The translations under genes and the position numbers were made by a program. Source: Sphingobacteriaceae bacterium (GTDB taxonomy: Bacteria > Bacteroidota > Bacteroidia > B-17B0 > Aurantibacillaceae). Taken from it: a stretch of 64,000 nucleotides of DNA. The stretch's first letter is position 1. Each line of letters starts with the position of its first letter. Below are positions 42,627-52,330 of this stretch, piece by piece. Location of the stretch: positions 2,418,001 through 2,482,000 of the forward strand of contig NVQB01000001.1 in NCBI GenBank assembly GCA_002319075.1, written 5' to 3'. The notes under the pieces were generated by a model. The model was not told the origin of the DNA and searched no databases. It saw only the letters and a program-made list of their open reading frames with translations.

Positions 42627-43079
42627 TTGATCGCTATCTTTGCAAGTCCTTATACTAAATCAAAAACCAAACTCAACTATTATGCTGAATGGTACGTTTA
42701 CCCGTACTTCTCACAAAACTGGAATTTATTTGCCCCTACTCCAGACACAAACTATAAATTATTTGTAGAATACGAAGACAAGGGAAAACAAAAGACAGAT
42801 CTTTTCCAGGAAATTTTAGTAAAGCACCAAACCAACCGTTTGAAAGGCTACGGACCCTTGGTGCTGGCCTTTTCAAACACCATTCATTATTTCGAAAAAA
42901 GCACAGAGCTCCAAAACAAATTAAACGGTCCGATAAAAGAAGACAAGTATTTTTCTATCCTTGAAAAAAGTGTCTTGAATTATTTACGAGCTACAAGAAA
43001 GACTGACCTCAAAAAAGTGAAAATTCAACTGCTTGTACAGGCTTTGGATTCAAAGGAGATGAAGGTTTATTATAACTGA
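42627..43079 (+). CDS. DUF5819-like protein, start uncertain
   Basis: A 150-residue protein if started at TTG 42627. YYAEWYVYPYFSQNWNLFAPTPDTNYKLFV matches the DUF5819-type pattern (aromatic-rich YPFF-QNW-LF-P). With TTG the frame begins inside a hydrophobic stretch; upstream in frame (42558-42626) the codons encode SSYKIIFLSIALLGLTVHFVL, a membrane helix, but no ATG, GTG or TTG exists before the stop at 42555. Either a rare start (ATC, ATA or ATT) is used or the gene has lost its start. It lies after the PiT terminator and has no close partner. Function unknown. Confidence 0.65.
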   Translation: MIAIFASPYTKSKTKLNYYAEWYVYPYFSQNWNLFAPTPDTNYKLFVEYEDKGKQKTDLFQEILVKHQTNRLKGYGPLVLAFSNTIHYFEKSTELQNKLNGPIKEDKYFSILEKSVLNYLRATRKTDLKKVKIQLLVQALDSKEMKVYYN

Positions 43080-43311
43080 TTCCACAGGCCAGCTTAGCCA
43101 CGATGGCGCGGATTCAACAAATTTTTTACCGAGAAAATTTTAGAAAACAAAAAGTCTGCACAAATAAATTCTAACCTAAGTCCTGCGCAAATCGGCGTCA
43201 AACCTAAGCGCAAAGATCTGTGCAATCAGCGCCATCTGTGGCGACATCTTTTAAATCCAGGTTTGTAATCTTCTAATCTATTGTTTAATTTTAAAGACTA
43301 ACCTATACACT

Positions 43312-45000
43312 ATGCGCAACTACGTAAAACCAGATTTCAGCGTTACCAGCTGGGATTTATTAAAACCATATTTTACCGAATTACAACAACGCCCATTAAA
43401 TTCAGCCGCAGACCTTGAAAAATGGTTAAAAGACTATAGCGAGCTAAGTGCTGTTGTGAGTGAGAACATGGCATGGCGTTATATTAAAATGACTTGCGAT
43501 ACAGCCAATACCGAACTTCGGGACAGCTTTAACGACTTTGTTCAGAACATAGAGCCACACATGGCTCCGATCGCCAATGATCTGAATAAAAAATTAATGG
43601 AGACACCTTTTAAAGATGGTCTTACAAAAACGGGCTATGATATTTATTTACGAGGAATAAAAAACAGCATTGATCTTTTCAGAGAAGAAAACATTCCTCT
43701 CAATACACAATTACAGGAATTGGAGCAGCAGTTCGGTGAAATTAATGGAGCTCAAAGCATTGAGTACAACGGAGAAACAATAACACTTCAAAGAGCTTCA
43801 GTTCATTTAAAAGATCTTGATCGTGGTATTCGCGAAATTGTTTATCACAAAGTACAAAAGCGCAGATCAGAAGATGAAACGGCATTGAATGATTTATTCA
43901 CCAAACTTGTTAAGCTGCGCCACCAGATTGCCGTAAACGCAGGATTTAGAAATTACCGTGATTACAAGCATCAATCCCTTGCACGTTTCGATTACACGGT
44001 TCAGGATTGTTTGAATTTTCACGAAGCTGTAAAATTGCACGCGGTTCCTTTAATTAACGAGCACGACAAAAAACGGAAAGAAAAATTACAACTCGCCGAC
44101 TACCGTCCCTGGGATACCGCAGTAGATGAAGAAAGTCTGCCTCCTCTAAAGCCCTTTGCAAACGCTCAAGAGTTAATTGATCGCACCATAGAGTGTTTTA
44201 ATAAACTCGATCCTTTTTTTGGAGAAAGCATCTCTACTATGCAGAAAATGAAACGGCTCGACCTGGACAGCCGCTTAGGAAAGGCTCCCGGAGGTTACCA
44301 ATATCCTTTGTATGAAACAGATGTTCCTTTTATTTTTATGAATTCCGTGGGGTTACACCGCGATCTTGTGACGATGGTGCACGAAGGGGGCCACGCTATT
44401 CATTCTTTTCTTGATTTTGGATTAGAATTGGTAGATTTTAAATCGCCGCCCAGTGAAGTTGCAGAGCTCGCCAGTATGAGCATGGAACTAATGAGCATGG
44501 AACATTGGGATGTGTTTTTTAAGACCGAGGAAGAGTTAAAGCGCGCCAAACGCCAGCAGCTAGAAAGTGTAATGGACACTTTACCCTGGATCGCCGCTAT
44601 AGATAGATTTCAACATTGGATTTATCTTAATCCGGAACATACCGTAGAGGAACGTTACGAGGAATGGGAAAGAATTATTAGCGACTTTGGCAGTAAAGAA
44701 ATTAATTACAAAGGTCTTGAAGATAATTTACGTCGCCGCTGGCAAGTGCAGCTGCATTTGTTCGAAGTTCCTTTTTATTATATAGAATATGGATTCGCGC
44801 AGTTGGGAGCAATCGCTGTATGGCGCAATTACAAACGTAATCCAAAGAAAGCGGTGGAAGATTATAAGAAAGCTCTGGCCCTCGGCTACACAAAATCTAT
44901 TCCTCAAATTTATGAAACAGCAGGAGTAAAATTTGATTTTAGTCCTGATTACATTAAAGAATTAATGGATTTCGTGAAAGAAGAATACGATAAGATCTAA
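43312..45000 (+). CDS. M3-family oligoendopeptidase
   Basis: A 562-residue zinc metallopeptidase of the M3 family (oligoendopeptidase F/PepF-like). The zinc-binding helix is VHEGGHAIHSFL, the HExxH motif with both His ligands and catalytic Glu, near residue 355; the third ligand Glu lies about 25 residues on in PPSEVAELASMSMEL. The long helical N-terminal half and the C-terminal LGYTKSIPQIYETAGVKFDFS are typical. It cleaves short peptides in the cytosol, recycling degradation products. No signal peptide is visible. The small lipoprotein gene that follows starts 18 bases after the stop, so they may be co-transcribed. Confidence 0.93.
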   Translation: MRNYVKPDFSVTSWDLLKPYFTELQQRPLNSAADLEKWLKDYSELSAVVSENMAWRYIKMTCDTANTELRDSFNDFVQNIEPHMAPIANDLNKKLMETPFKDGLTKTGYDIYLRGIKNSIDLFREENIPLNTQLQELEQQFGEINGAQSIEYNGETITLQRASVHLKDLDRGIREIVYHKVQKRRSEDETALNDLFTKLVKLRHQIAVNAGFRNYRDYKHQSLARFDYTVQDCLNFHEAVKLHAVPLINEHDKKRKEKLQLADYRPWDTAVDEESLPPLKPFANAQELIDRTIECFNKLDPFFGESISTMQKMKRLDLDSRLGKAPGGYQYPLYETDVPFIFMNSVGLHRDLVTMVHEGGHAIHSFLDFGLELVDFKSPPSEVAELASMSMELMSMEHWDVFFKTEEELKRAKRQQLESVMDTLPWIAAIDRFQHWIYLNPEHTVEERYEEWERIISDFGSKEINYKGLEDNLRRRWQVQLHLFEVPFYYIEYGFAQLGAIAVWRNYKRNPKKAVEDYKKALALGYTKSIPQIYETAGVKFDFSPDYIKELMDFVKEEYDKI

Positions 45001-45018
45001 GAATGCGTTATTGTAGGT

Positions 45019-45627
45019 ATGAAAAACTGTCTTGTCTTAATTGCCCTTTCTCTTCTTTTATCTGGCTGTGTTAAGCTCATCTATGGTTTGCACGATACAA
45101 AAGCACTTGATAAAAAAGAGATCGTTGAACTATCGCTGAAAAGAAAAATTCCGGCTGCAGATAATTTTGAGCTGGACACGATGTATTTAATGTTTTTGAA
45201 CAAAGTAGATACATTTAAATACAAAAGTTCAGAGCGTAAAAATCATTATCAACCCTTGCAGGCGCTTTATTACAATAAAGCCGGGGGCTTGGACGCATTT
45301 ATTATCAATTGTTACAGCCGCGGCTTTCCAAATTTAAAATGGAATCGCCGCGGCATACTGGATACTTTTGTTCCAAAAAAACAGGCGCCACCAGACAGCA
45401 TTCTTCCCATGTTTGAACATTTAAAATACCTGAAAGCCTTGCCCGGCGCGCAACGCTTTACCTTTGGCCAGGATGATTATACGGTAATTGTTTACTGGAG
45501 TTATTTTATGGGACGCCAGAGTAAGCGACTTAATAAAGCTATAGAAAAAAATGTAAAATTGGCAAAAGGTAAAAAGGTTCGAATTCTGTATGTAAATACC
45601 GATAACTTTTTTAAGAAAACACTTTAA
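45019..45627 (+). CDS. Hypothetical lipoprotein
   Basis: A 202-residue lipoprotein: signal LIALSLLLSGC with Cys17 lipidated. The mature part begins VKLIYGLHDTKALDKKEIVE and contains QRFTFGQDDYTVIVYWSYFMG, where a hydrophobic strand VIVYWSYF may reflect a thioredoxin-like or alpha/beta core; there is no second Cys and no named family. KGKKVRILYVNTDNFF forms a likely C-terminal strand. It follows the M3 peptidase gene by 18 bases and its stop codon overlaps the converging ftsE gene by 4 bases. Function unknown. Confidence 0.7.
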   Translation: MKNCLVLIALSLLLSGCVKLIYGLHDTKALDKKEIVELSLKRKIPAADNFELDTMYLMFLNKVDTFKYKSSERKNHYQPLQALYYNKAGGLDAFIINCYSRGFPNLKWNRRGILDTFVPKKQAPPDSILPMFEHLKYLKALPGAQRFTFGQDDYTVIVYWSYFMGRQSKRLNKAIEKNVKLAKGKKVRILYVNTDNFFKKTL

Positions 45628-46292
45628 GAATTTTCAGCAACCCTTCCATTATCAAAAGTAAGAGTACGCGACCTGAATTTATTGTAAACCAGCATATCGT
45701 GTGTAGCAAATAAAATGGCGCGACCACTATCGCTGAGATTTTTAAGTAATACTAGAATTTCTTCAGAAGTAGTTGGATCTAAATTTCCTGTAGGCTCATC
45801 AGCGAGAATGAGTTCCGGATCATTCACTAAAGCGCGGCCAATACTAACCCTTTGTTGCTCTCCACCGGAAAGCTCGTGTGGCATTTTATTTTCTTTTCCT
45901 TCGAGATTTACCTTTTTTAAAATTTCCTGGATGCGTTCTTTTATTTTTTTCTCATCGCTCCAACCTGTGGCTTTCATTACAAACTTTAAATTGTTGTATA
46001 TACTTCTGTCGCCCAACAATTGAAAATCCTGGAAAACAATTCCCAGCTTTCTTCGCAGAAAAGGAATTTCCCTTTGTTTTAAGTGGGTGAGGTCAAAACC
46101 ACAACATGCCGCAGTACCTGTGGTTACCGGTAAGTCACCATACAATGTTTTAAGAAAGCTACTTTTACCGCTTCCCGTTTTTCCGAGTAAATACACAAAC
46201 TCGCCCTTGTTCACTTCTAAACTCAGATCATTGATCACAGGACGTTCGTCCTGGAAAATAGTAACATTTTTGTAGTTGATCAATTCACTCAT
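45624..46292 (-). CDS. ftsE: FtsE-like ABC transporter ATPase
   Basis: A 222-residue ATPase that pairs with the FtsX membrane protein to activate peptidoglycan hydrolysis at the division site. Walker A is GKTGSGKSS near residues 37-45, the signature LSGGEQQRVSIGRAL, and Walker B LILADEPTGNLDP. VFQDFQLLGDRSIYNN is the FtsE-type Q-loop region. FtsX is not adjacent here; in Bacteroidota it often lies elsewhere. Other short ABC ATPases (LolD type) are possible, but the sequence and length fit FtsE best. The stop overlaps the converging lipoprotein gene by 4 bases. Confidence 0.85.
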   Translation of the reverse strand: MSELINYKNVTIFQDERPVINDLSLEVNKGEFVYLLGKTGSGKSSFLKTLYGDLPVTTGTAACCGFDLTHLKQREIPFLRRKLGIVFQDFQLLGDRSIYNNLKFVMKATGWSDEKKIKERIQEILKKVNLEGKENKMPHELSGGEQQRVSIGRALVNDPELILADEPTGNLDPTTSEEILVLLKNLSDSGRAILFATHDMLVYNKFRSRTLTFDNGRVAENS

Positions 46293-46449
46293 AGAGACGT
46301 CTAAGTTAAAATGATTGTAACTTTTGTGGCAATCATAGTTATACCAATATCAACACCAGCGGGTTAATAACTGTAGGTCAACACGACGAAAGGGCTCCTG
46401 TAAGAAAACTAAATTTATTGAGATAAAAATTTACTTGGATTTTATTTTA

Positions 46450-49400
46450 ATGAGGTATCTTATAAAGACGAGCTTACTATTGCTTTTTGTGTTCAGTGGA
46501 TTAGTGTTTAAGGCACAAAGAACCGCTATTTACGCGGATGCGGATGCGCTCTACAAACAAGGATTAGATCTCTTCGATAAAAAACTTTACACTTCGGCGC
46601 AGGAAAGTTTCACCGAATTTGCGGCAAAAACAAAATCAACTCTTTTAAAAGCGGATGCTACCTACTATGCAGCGGCTTGCGGCATAGAACTTTTCAATAA
46701 AGACAGCGAATGGTTAATGCGGGAGTTCATCGCAAAATATCCTTCCAGCACAAAAATTAATAACGCCTGGTATTATTTGGGTAAGTCAAATTTCCGGAAA
46801 AAAAAGTACGAAGAAACTATAGAGTATTTAGAAAAAGTAGATCTCTATAAATTGGATAAGGATCAACTGGCAGAATTATATTTTAAACGGGGCTACAGTT
46901 ATCTGCAGGAAAAAAATGAGGCTAAAGCAAAAACAGATTTTTACGAGATCAAAGACGTAGAAAATAAGTATGCGGCTCCGGCAGCTTACTATTACTCGCA
47001 CTTGGCTTACAAGGAAAAAAATTATGAGATCGCTTTGCAGGGCTTTAATAAATTGGTGGGGAATGAAACCTTTGGTAGTGTGGTTCCTTATTACATCACG
47101 CAAATTTATTTTATCCAGGGTAAATTTGATAAAGTAGTTAAAGAAGCGCCGAAATTATTAAATGATACGGCTTACATTCAAAAGGCAGGCGACATCAACC
47201 GCATGATTGGGGAAAGTTACTTCAACATGAAAGACTATGCAAACGCGCTAACCTATTTGAAAAAAACAGAATTAGGATTCGGAATGAATGCTCAGGGAAG
47301 TTATGTGCTGGGTTACTGCTATTATAAAATGAAAGACTACAGCAACGCTGAGAAAAACTTTCAAAAAGCCACCGAAACGAAAGACTCTCTGGCTCAAAGT
47401 GCCTGGTATCACATGGCAGATTGCGATATAAAGATAGGCGAGAAGGTAAAGGCTAAAAATGCATTTTACAGCGCTTATCAAGTAAACTTTGATAAAAAAA
47501 TTGCTGAAGATGCTCTGTTTAGTTTTGCAAAGCTGAGTTATGAACTAGACTTCAATCCGTATAACGAAGCAGTAAAAGGATTTACCAAATATTTAAAAGA
47601 ATATCCTCAATCCTCCCGAAAAGATGAGGTCTATAATTTTTTAATTGTGGTTTATTCTACTACAAAAAATTATGAGGAGGCAATTAAAAGCATTGAAAGT
47701 CTGGAAGGAGGAATTAACGCGATCTTAAAAGTCACTTATCAAAAATTAATCTACTTCCGGGGTGTTGAATATTTTAACAACAATGATTTGATAAATGCAC
47801 GAAAGCAGTTTGACAAATCGCTGAAACAAAATGCCGATTTGAAATTGAATTCTTTGAATCAATATTGGCTGGGAGAAATCTCCTATTTAAACAAAGATTA
47901 CACTACCGCTATCGATGCATGGAAACGCTTTCAGGTAACACAAGGTGCAACCAGTTTATCAGAATACGATTTAAGTAACTATGCTTTAGGTTACGCCTAT
48001 TTTCAGCGTAGAGAAAAAGACGACTATACGAATGCGAATATTTCGTTCCGTAAATTTTTGCTCACCAGGAATACCTACGACGAAAATAAAATTGCCGACG
48101 CAAATATTCGTACGGCAGATTGTTATTTTATGAATCGTGACTTTCAGCAGGCTTCCGATTATTACAAGCGAGCAATTGCTTTAAATAAAATTGACGTAGA
48201 TTATTCCTTATATCAAAAAGCACTTTGTGACGGTTTAAATAAAAACTACACAGAGAAAATTGCAGAGCTTAAAAAAATAGAAACCAAGTATCCGCAGTCA
48301 AATTACATTGTTTCGGCTTTAAACGAAATTGCCGAGACTTATTATAACAATCTGAAAGAAGAGTCGAATGCAATTCTTTATTACGAAAGGATCCTTAAAA
48401 ATTACCCGAATTCGTCTTTCGTAAACAATTCTTATGCACAGCTGGGTAATATTTATTTTGCCAGAAAAGAAGACGAAAAAGCTTTTTCTTACTTCGATAA
48501 ATTTGTAAAGACAGATTCAAAAAGTGAAGCAGCTAAAGACGTTCTGGAACAAATTAAGAAGATCTTTGAAGCCAAGGGCGATGTGGAAGGAATGGAAGCC
48601 TATTTCAAAAATATAGGAAATCCTCTGTCTGAAGGCCAAATAGAAAAGGACACGTACCTTGCAGCTTATAACGCCTATTATACGGATAAAAATTGCGACT
48701 TGGCTATCCAGAAGTGGGAGGCATACATAACAAGATTTCCTAATGGCAAACATGTTGCCGAAGCACAATTCAATGCAGCAGAGTGTTATTACAGTAAAAG
48801 TGTATTTGATAAGGCAATTAATGGGTACCAGTACATTATTACCAAACCTCGAAGTATTTACAGTGAGGTGTCTCTTGCTAAAACATCGTATTTATTTTAC
48901 AAGGATAAAAAATATACCGAAGCTCTGCCATTATTCCAGCAGCTGCAGGAAATTGCGGAAACACCTTCCAACAAAAGCGCCGGTAAATTCGGAGCTATGC
49001 GCTGCGCCTACTATCTTAAACAATACGAGACGGCTCTAACGGAATGCACTAAAGTACTGAGTACTGAGAAACTCACACCACAGGAAACAACAGAGGCAAA
49101 ATATATCAAAGCAAAATCACTTTACGAAACCAATCGTCTGGATGATGCGATGATTGAGTTTAAGGCCATGACTAAAGCCTCTAAAAATTTAACGGGTGCC
49201 GAAGCATATTACTACATCGGTAAAGTTCAATACGCGAAACAAGATTATAAAGAAGTAGAGAAAACAGTAAATAAACTTGTCAGCTACGAATACAGCAACG
49301 ACGACTGGAACAATAAAGGAATGCTATTACTGGCAGATGCTTATATAGCTCTTAATGATGACGCCAATGCGCAAGTTATTTTAGAAACCGTTATTGGTGG

Positions 49401-49626
49401 AAAAGTAAAACAAGAATATGTGGATGAAGCCAACAAACGCTTAAGCGCCTTGAAAGAAAAACAAGCCAAGGCAAACGCCGGGCCAACAGATGTTAATGGC
49501 GTTCCTGTAAATAAGGATTTAAAAATTCAGTATAACCAAAGTAAAAGAGACAGTGCTTTGTTTGCTGAGCCAGAGGTTAAACCCGCTCCGGCATCAACAC
49601 CAACTATAAGCGAACAACCAAAATAG
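46450..49626 (+). CDS. Large tetratricopeptide-repeat envelope protein
   Basis: A 1058-residue exported protein with a signal peptide ending near residue 22 (FKAQ). More than fifteen TPR-like helix pairs follow, visible as repeats of A-x-x-x-Y-x-x-G and Y-x-x-A/Y-L-x-x-x (for example YYHMADCDIKIGEKVKAKNAFYSAYQ and FNAAECYYSKSVFDKAINGYQYI). Tyr-rich repeats are common in Bacteroidota periplasmic TPR proteins. The C-terminal 60 residues are Pro/Ala rich with PAPASTPTISEQPK. It lies 6 bases before a TonB-receptor-like barrel, an arrangement I have seen as a conserved pair, so both may build one envelope complex. Start chosen at ATG 46450; a TTG lies 15 bases before. Confidence 0.85.
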   Translation: MRYLIKTSLLLLFVFSGLVFKAQRTAIYADADALYKQGLDLFDKKLYTSAQESFTEFAAKTKSTLLKADATYYAAACGIELFNKDSEWLMREFIAKYPSSTKINNAWYYLGKSNFRKKKYEETIEYLEKVDLYKLDKDQLAELYFKRGYSYLQEKNEAKAKTDFYEIKDVENKYAAPAAYYYSHLAYKEKNYEIALQGFNKLVGNETFGSVVPYYITQIYFIQGKFDKVVKEAPKLLNDTAYIQKAGDINRMIGESYFNMKDYANALTYLKKTELGFGMNAQGSYVLGYCYYKMKDYSNAEKNFQKATETKDSLAQSAWYHMADCDIKIGEKVKAKNAFYSAYQVNFDKKIAEDALFSFAKLSYELDFNPYNEAVKGFTKYLKEYPQSSRKDEVYNFLIVVYSTTKNYEEAIKSIESLEGGINAILKVTYQKLIYFRGVEYFNNNDLINARKQFDKSLKQNADLKLNSLNQYWLGEISYLNKDYTTAIDAWKRFQVTQGATSLSEYDLSNYALGYAYFQRREKDDYTNANISFRKFLLTRNTYDENKIADANIRTADCYFMNRDFQQASDYYKRAIALNKIDVDYSLYQKALCDGLNKNYTEKIAELKKIETKYPQSNYIVSALNEIAETYYNNLKEESNAILYYERILKNYPNSSFVNNSYAQLGNIYFARKEDEKAFSYFDKFVKTDSKSEAAKDVLEQIKKIFEAKGDVEGMEAYFKNIGNPLSEGQIEKDTYLAAYNAYYTDKNCDLAIQKWEAYITRFPNGKHVAEAQFNAAECYYSKSVFDKAINGYQYIITKPRSIYSEVSLAKTSYLFYKDKKYTEALPLFQQLQEIAETPSNKSAGKFGAMRCAYYLKQYETALTECTKVLSTEKLTPQETTEAKYIKAKSLYETNRLDDAMIEFKAMTKASKNLTGAEAYYYIGKVQYAKQDYKEVEKTVNKLVSYEYSNDDWNNKGMLLLADAYIALNDDANAQVILETVIGGKVKQEYVDEANKRLSALKEKQAKANAGPTDVNGVPVNKDLKIQYNQSKRDSALFAEPEVKPAPASTPTISEQPK

Positions 49627-49632
49627 GAAACG

Positions 49633-51360
49633 ATGAATTCAGGTAACGTGTATAGCGAAAAAAATCTTGATACAGCACCTTTGTTGAGCAAGAGACAGAA
49701 AAAGCAGATAGAGTGGATGCTGATTCTTTTCCTGGTAATTTTTTATGCCCTTGCTGCGGTGGCACAAACTTCGCCAGTGGAAGATATCGTAAAAATGAAA
49801 AGCGTGTTCGAGCCAACAATTAAAGATGTCAAGAAATTCTCAGACATTCCTGAAATTAAAGATAGCGTAAAGCCGATTCAGAATATTAAATATGGAATTA
49901 CCAGTTCTCCTATTTTTCCGAAATACCAAACCCAGCCAATAGAAGCAGCAAAACTTCAAAATGAGCCGCTTACTAAATTATACCATTCTTTATTAAAGTT
50001 AGGATACAGTCCTTTTTACAATATGCCCTACGGTGAGTTTTGGGTGGGTAATACAAGAGCGAAGGAAAGTAGCTATGGCGCGCATTTAAAACATTTTTCA
50101 AGCACTACAACGCTGAAAGATGCTGGTTATGGCGGCTTTAGCGACAATGAAATAAATGTGTTCGGAAAGCGTTTTTATAAAAAACATACTTTAAGCGGAG
50201 ATCTAAATTACGAAAGGAACGTTGTGCACTACTATGGCTATGATCCGGATAAAAATACCTTAGACAAAGATTATACCCGCCAGCGTTATCAGTTGTTTGA
50301 ACCCAAACTTCAATTACAGAGTCATTATACCGACAGTACCCACATCAATCACAACATTCGACTGACTTACTACAATCTGCAAAATCTTTACAGGGAAGCG
50401 GAAAATAATGTGAAGTTAAATGCTCTGGGAACCATGTACATTAATAAAGAAAAATTTAATTTGGGATTTCTAACCGACTTCTACAATCACAAACAGGCAA
50501 ACGACAGTTTGAATGATCTTATTATGAGCATTAATCCCTCTTTTGAAGCTCATGGAAAAAAATGGCATGCCGATATCGGTCTTACCGGCACACTGGATAA
50601 TTTTAATAAGTCGACACGGTTCTATTTTTATCCGCAACTGAACTTACACTACGATATTTACGAGAACATGGTTATTCCATACGCTGGCGTGAGCGGAGGT
50701 TTGGTAAAAAACAGCATGAGAAGTTTAACCCGCGAAAACGCTTTTGTAGATACCACTATTAATTATAAAAACACGAATAACAAATATAATCTCTACGGAG
50801 GTTTGCGCGGTAATTTAAGTAGCAGTACTTCTTACGATGCTAAAATAAGTTATGGTCAATACGATAACCTGCACTTCTTTGTAATTAATTATGGCGGTCC
50901 TAATTTATTGTACAACCAATTTGATGTGCTTTATGGCAATACCAGTGTTTTAAATTTAAGCGGACAATTAAAATACGAGTTCAAAGAAAAACTGAATATT
51001 ATTGGGAAAGGAAATTATTACATCTACAAAACAAAAACCCTAACACGCGCCTATCACAAGCCTGACTTTGATTTAACGGGATCAGTGATCTATAATCTGA
51101 AAAGTAAGATTATTTTACGAGCCGATCTTTTTTTTATGGGCAAACAATGGGCATTAACGCAATTGGATGACGGAGCGTTAGCTAATAAACAATTGAAAGG
51201 CTGGGCAGATATAAATCTTGAGGCCGAATACCGTTACAGTAAAATGCTTAGTTTTTTTGCACGCGTTAATAATCTTGCTGGCCAGCGGTATTACCGTTGG
51301 GAACGTTATCCAAGTCAGCGCTTTAATTTTATGCTGGGCTTAACTTTCGTGCCTTTTTAA
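49633..51360 (+). CDS. TonB-receptor-like outer-membrane barrel
   Basis: A 575-residue outer-membrane protein. The N-terminus is odd: 28 residues with many charges (LSKRQKKQIEW) precede the hydrophobic signal LILFLVIFYALAAVAQ; a start at ATG 49717 would give a normal signal peptide. A short segment (VFEPTIKDVKKFSDIPEIKDS) follows and then a barrel with strands like LQSHYTDSTHINHNIRLTYYNLQ and a C-terminal RNNLAGQRYYRWERYPSQRFNFMLGLTFVPF-like end, here LAGQRYYRWERY, which is typical of TonB-dependent receptors. A full plug domain is not obvious. It is 6 bases from the upstream TPR gene and should form a pair with it. Confidence 0.82.
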   Translation: MNSGNVYSEKNLDTAPLLSKRQKKQIEWMLILFLVIFYALAAVAQTSPVEDIVKMKSVFEPTIKDVKKFSDIPEIKDSVKPIQNIKYGITSSPIFPKYQTQPIEAAKLQNEPLTKLYHSLLKLGYSPFYNMPYGEFWVGNTRAKESSYGAHLKHFSSTTTLKDAGYGGFSDNEINVFGKRFYKKHTLSGDLNYERNVVHYYGYDPDKNTLDKDYTRQRYQLFEPKLQLQSHYTDSTHINHNIRLTYYNLQNLYREAENNVKLNALGTMYINKEKFNLGFLTDFYNHKQANDSLNDLIMSINPSFEAHGKKWHADIGLTGTLDNFNKSTRFYFYPQLNLHYDIYENMVIPYAGVSGGLVKNSMRSLTRENAFVDTTINYKNTNNKYNLYGGLRGNLSSSTSYDAKISYGQYDNLHFFVINYGGPNLLYNQFDVLYGNTSVLNLSGQLKYEFKEKLNIIGKGNYYIYKTKTLTRAYHKPDFDLTGSVIYNLKSKIILRADLFFMGKQWALTQLDDGALANKQLKGWADINLEAEYRYSKMLSFFARVNNLAGQRYYRWERYPSQRFNFMLGLTFVPF

Positions 51361-51399
51361 TTTCAAAATAGCTGTTATCTTAAGCTTTCAAAAAATAAC

Positions 51400-52281
51400 A
51401 TGCCTCGCCTCAACGTTTTAAAAACATACAAGATTTTTATTGGCGGACAATTTCCCCGAACAGAAAGTGGGCGGTATTATGAATTAAAAAATTTGAAAAA
51501 ACAGACGATAGCGAACATCTGTTTGTCGTCGCGAAAAGATGTGAAGAATGCCGTTGTGGCAGCGCGTGGAGCCTTTGCAGGATGGAGTGGTAAAACTGCA
51601 TTTAACCGTTCGCAAATCTTATACCGCATTGCAGAAATGCTGGAGGGGAGAAAATCTCAATTTGTGGAAGAGTTAGTTGTGCAGGGAGTTACCACAAAAT
51701 CTGCTGAAAAGGAAGTGTTGTTGAGCATCGACCGCCTGGTTCATTACGCCGGTTGGTGCGATAAGTATCAACAGATTTTTAGTTCTGTAAATCCGGTTGT
51801 TTCGTCACATTTTAACTTTTCAGTTCCTGAACCAACAGGGGTGGTATCTCTTATTGCGCCGTCAGATTTACCTTTATTAGGCCTGGTAAGTGTTATTGCT
51901 CCCATTATTGCCGGTGGCAATACTTGTGTGGTTCTGGCTTCCGAAAAGTTCCCTTTGTCTTCTATTACCTTCAGTGAAGTGCTTTCAACGTCAGACCTTC
52001 CAGCAGGTGTGGTAAATATTCTCACGGGTTCTCACGGGGAATTGCATTCGCATTTTTCTTCTCACATGGATGTTAACGCAGTCGTTTATTGCGGGTCTAA
52101 AAAAGAGGCAATAAAAAGTATTCAGCAAAATTGTTCTTTAAACGTAAAACGTTTTTTTCACTGGAACAAAGATTGGTTAAAGGAGGAGAATCAAAATCCT
52201 TACCTGATTCTTGATCTACAGGAAGTAAAAACAACCTGGCATCCTATCGAAAACATCGGAATTGGCGGCGCCAAATATTGA
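51400..52281 (+). CDS. Truncated aldehyde dehydrogenase-like protein lacking catalytic residues
   Basis: A 293-residue protein corresponding to the NAD-binding part of aldehyde dehydrogenases: FPRTESGRYYELKN at the start, FAGWSGKTAFNRSQILYRIAEMLEGR, then PTGVVSLIAPSDLPLLGLVSVIAPIIAGGNTCVVL and DLPAGVVNILTG. The catalytic ELGGK Glu and the nucleophilic Cys region, which would follow, are absent; instead the protein ends WHPIENIGIGGAKY. Full-length members are about 480-500 residues. The tail KDWLKEENQNPYLILDLQEVKTTWHP is one I recall from short ALDH-like proteins of the phylum, so it may be a maintained pseudoenzyme rather than a fresh truncation. No full-length partner is nearby. Confidence 0.8.
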   Translation: MPRLNVLKTYKIFIGGQFPRTESGRYYELKNLKKQTIANICLSSRKDVKNAVVAARGAFAGWSGKTAFNRSQILYRIAEMLEGRKSQFVEELVVQGVTTKSAEKEVLLSIDRLVHYAGWCDKYQQIFSSVNPVVSSHFNFSVPEPTGVVSLIAPSDLPLLGLVSVIAPIIAGGNTCVVLASEKFPLSSITFSEVLSTSDLPAGVVNILTGSHGELHSHFSSHMDVNAVVYCGSKKEAIKSIQQNCSLNVKRFFHWNKDWLKEENQNPYLILDLQEVKTTWHPIENIGIGGAKY

Positions 52282-52330
52282 AATGTAACTTTTTCATACA
52301 ACATTTCGTCTTAGTACAAAACCTAAAGCG

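Noticed and set aside
46311-46336. ATGATTG and CAATCAT inverted repeat upstream of ftsE
   Set aside because: It could be an operator, but a 7-base arm with a 12-base gap is too weak to support by itself, and no second copy was found in the window.
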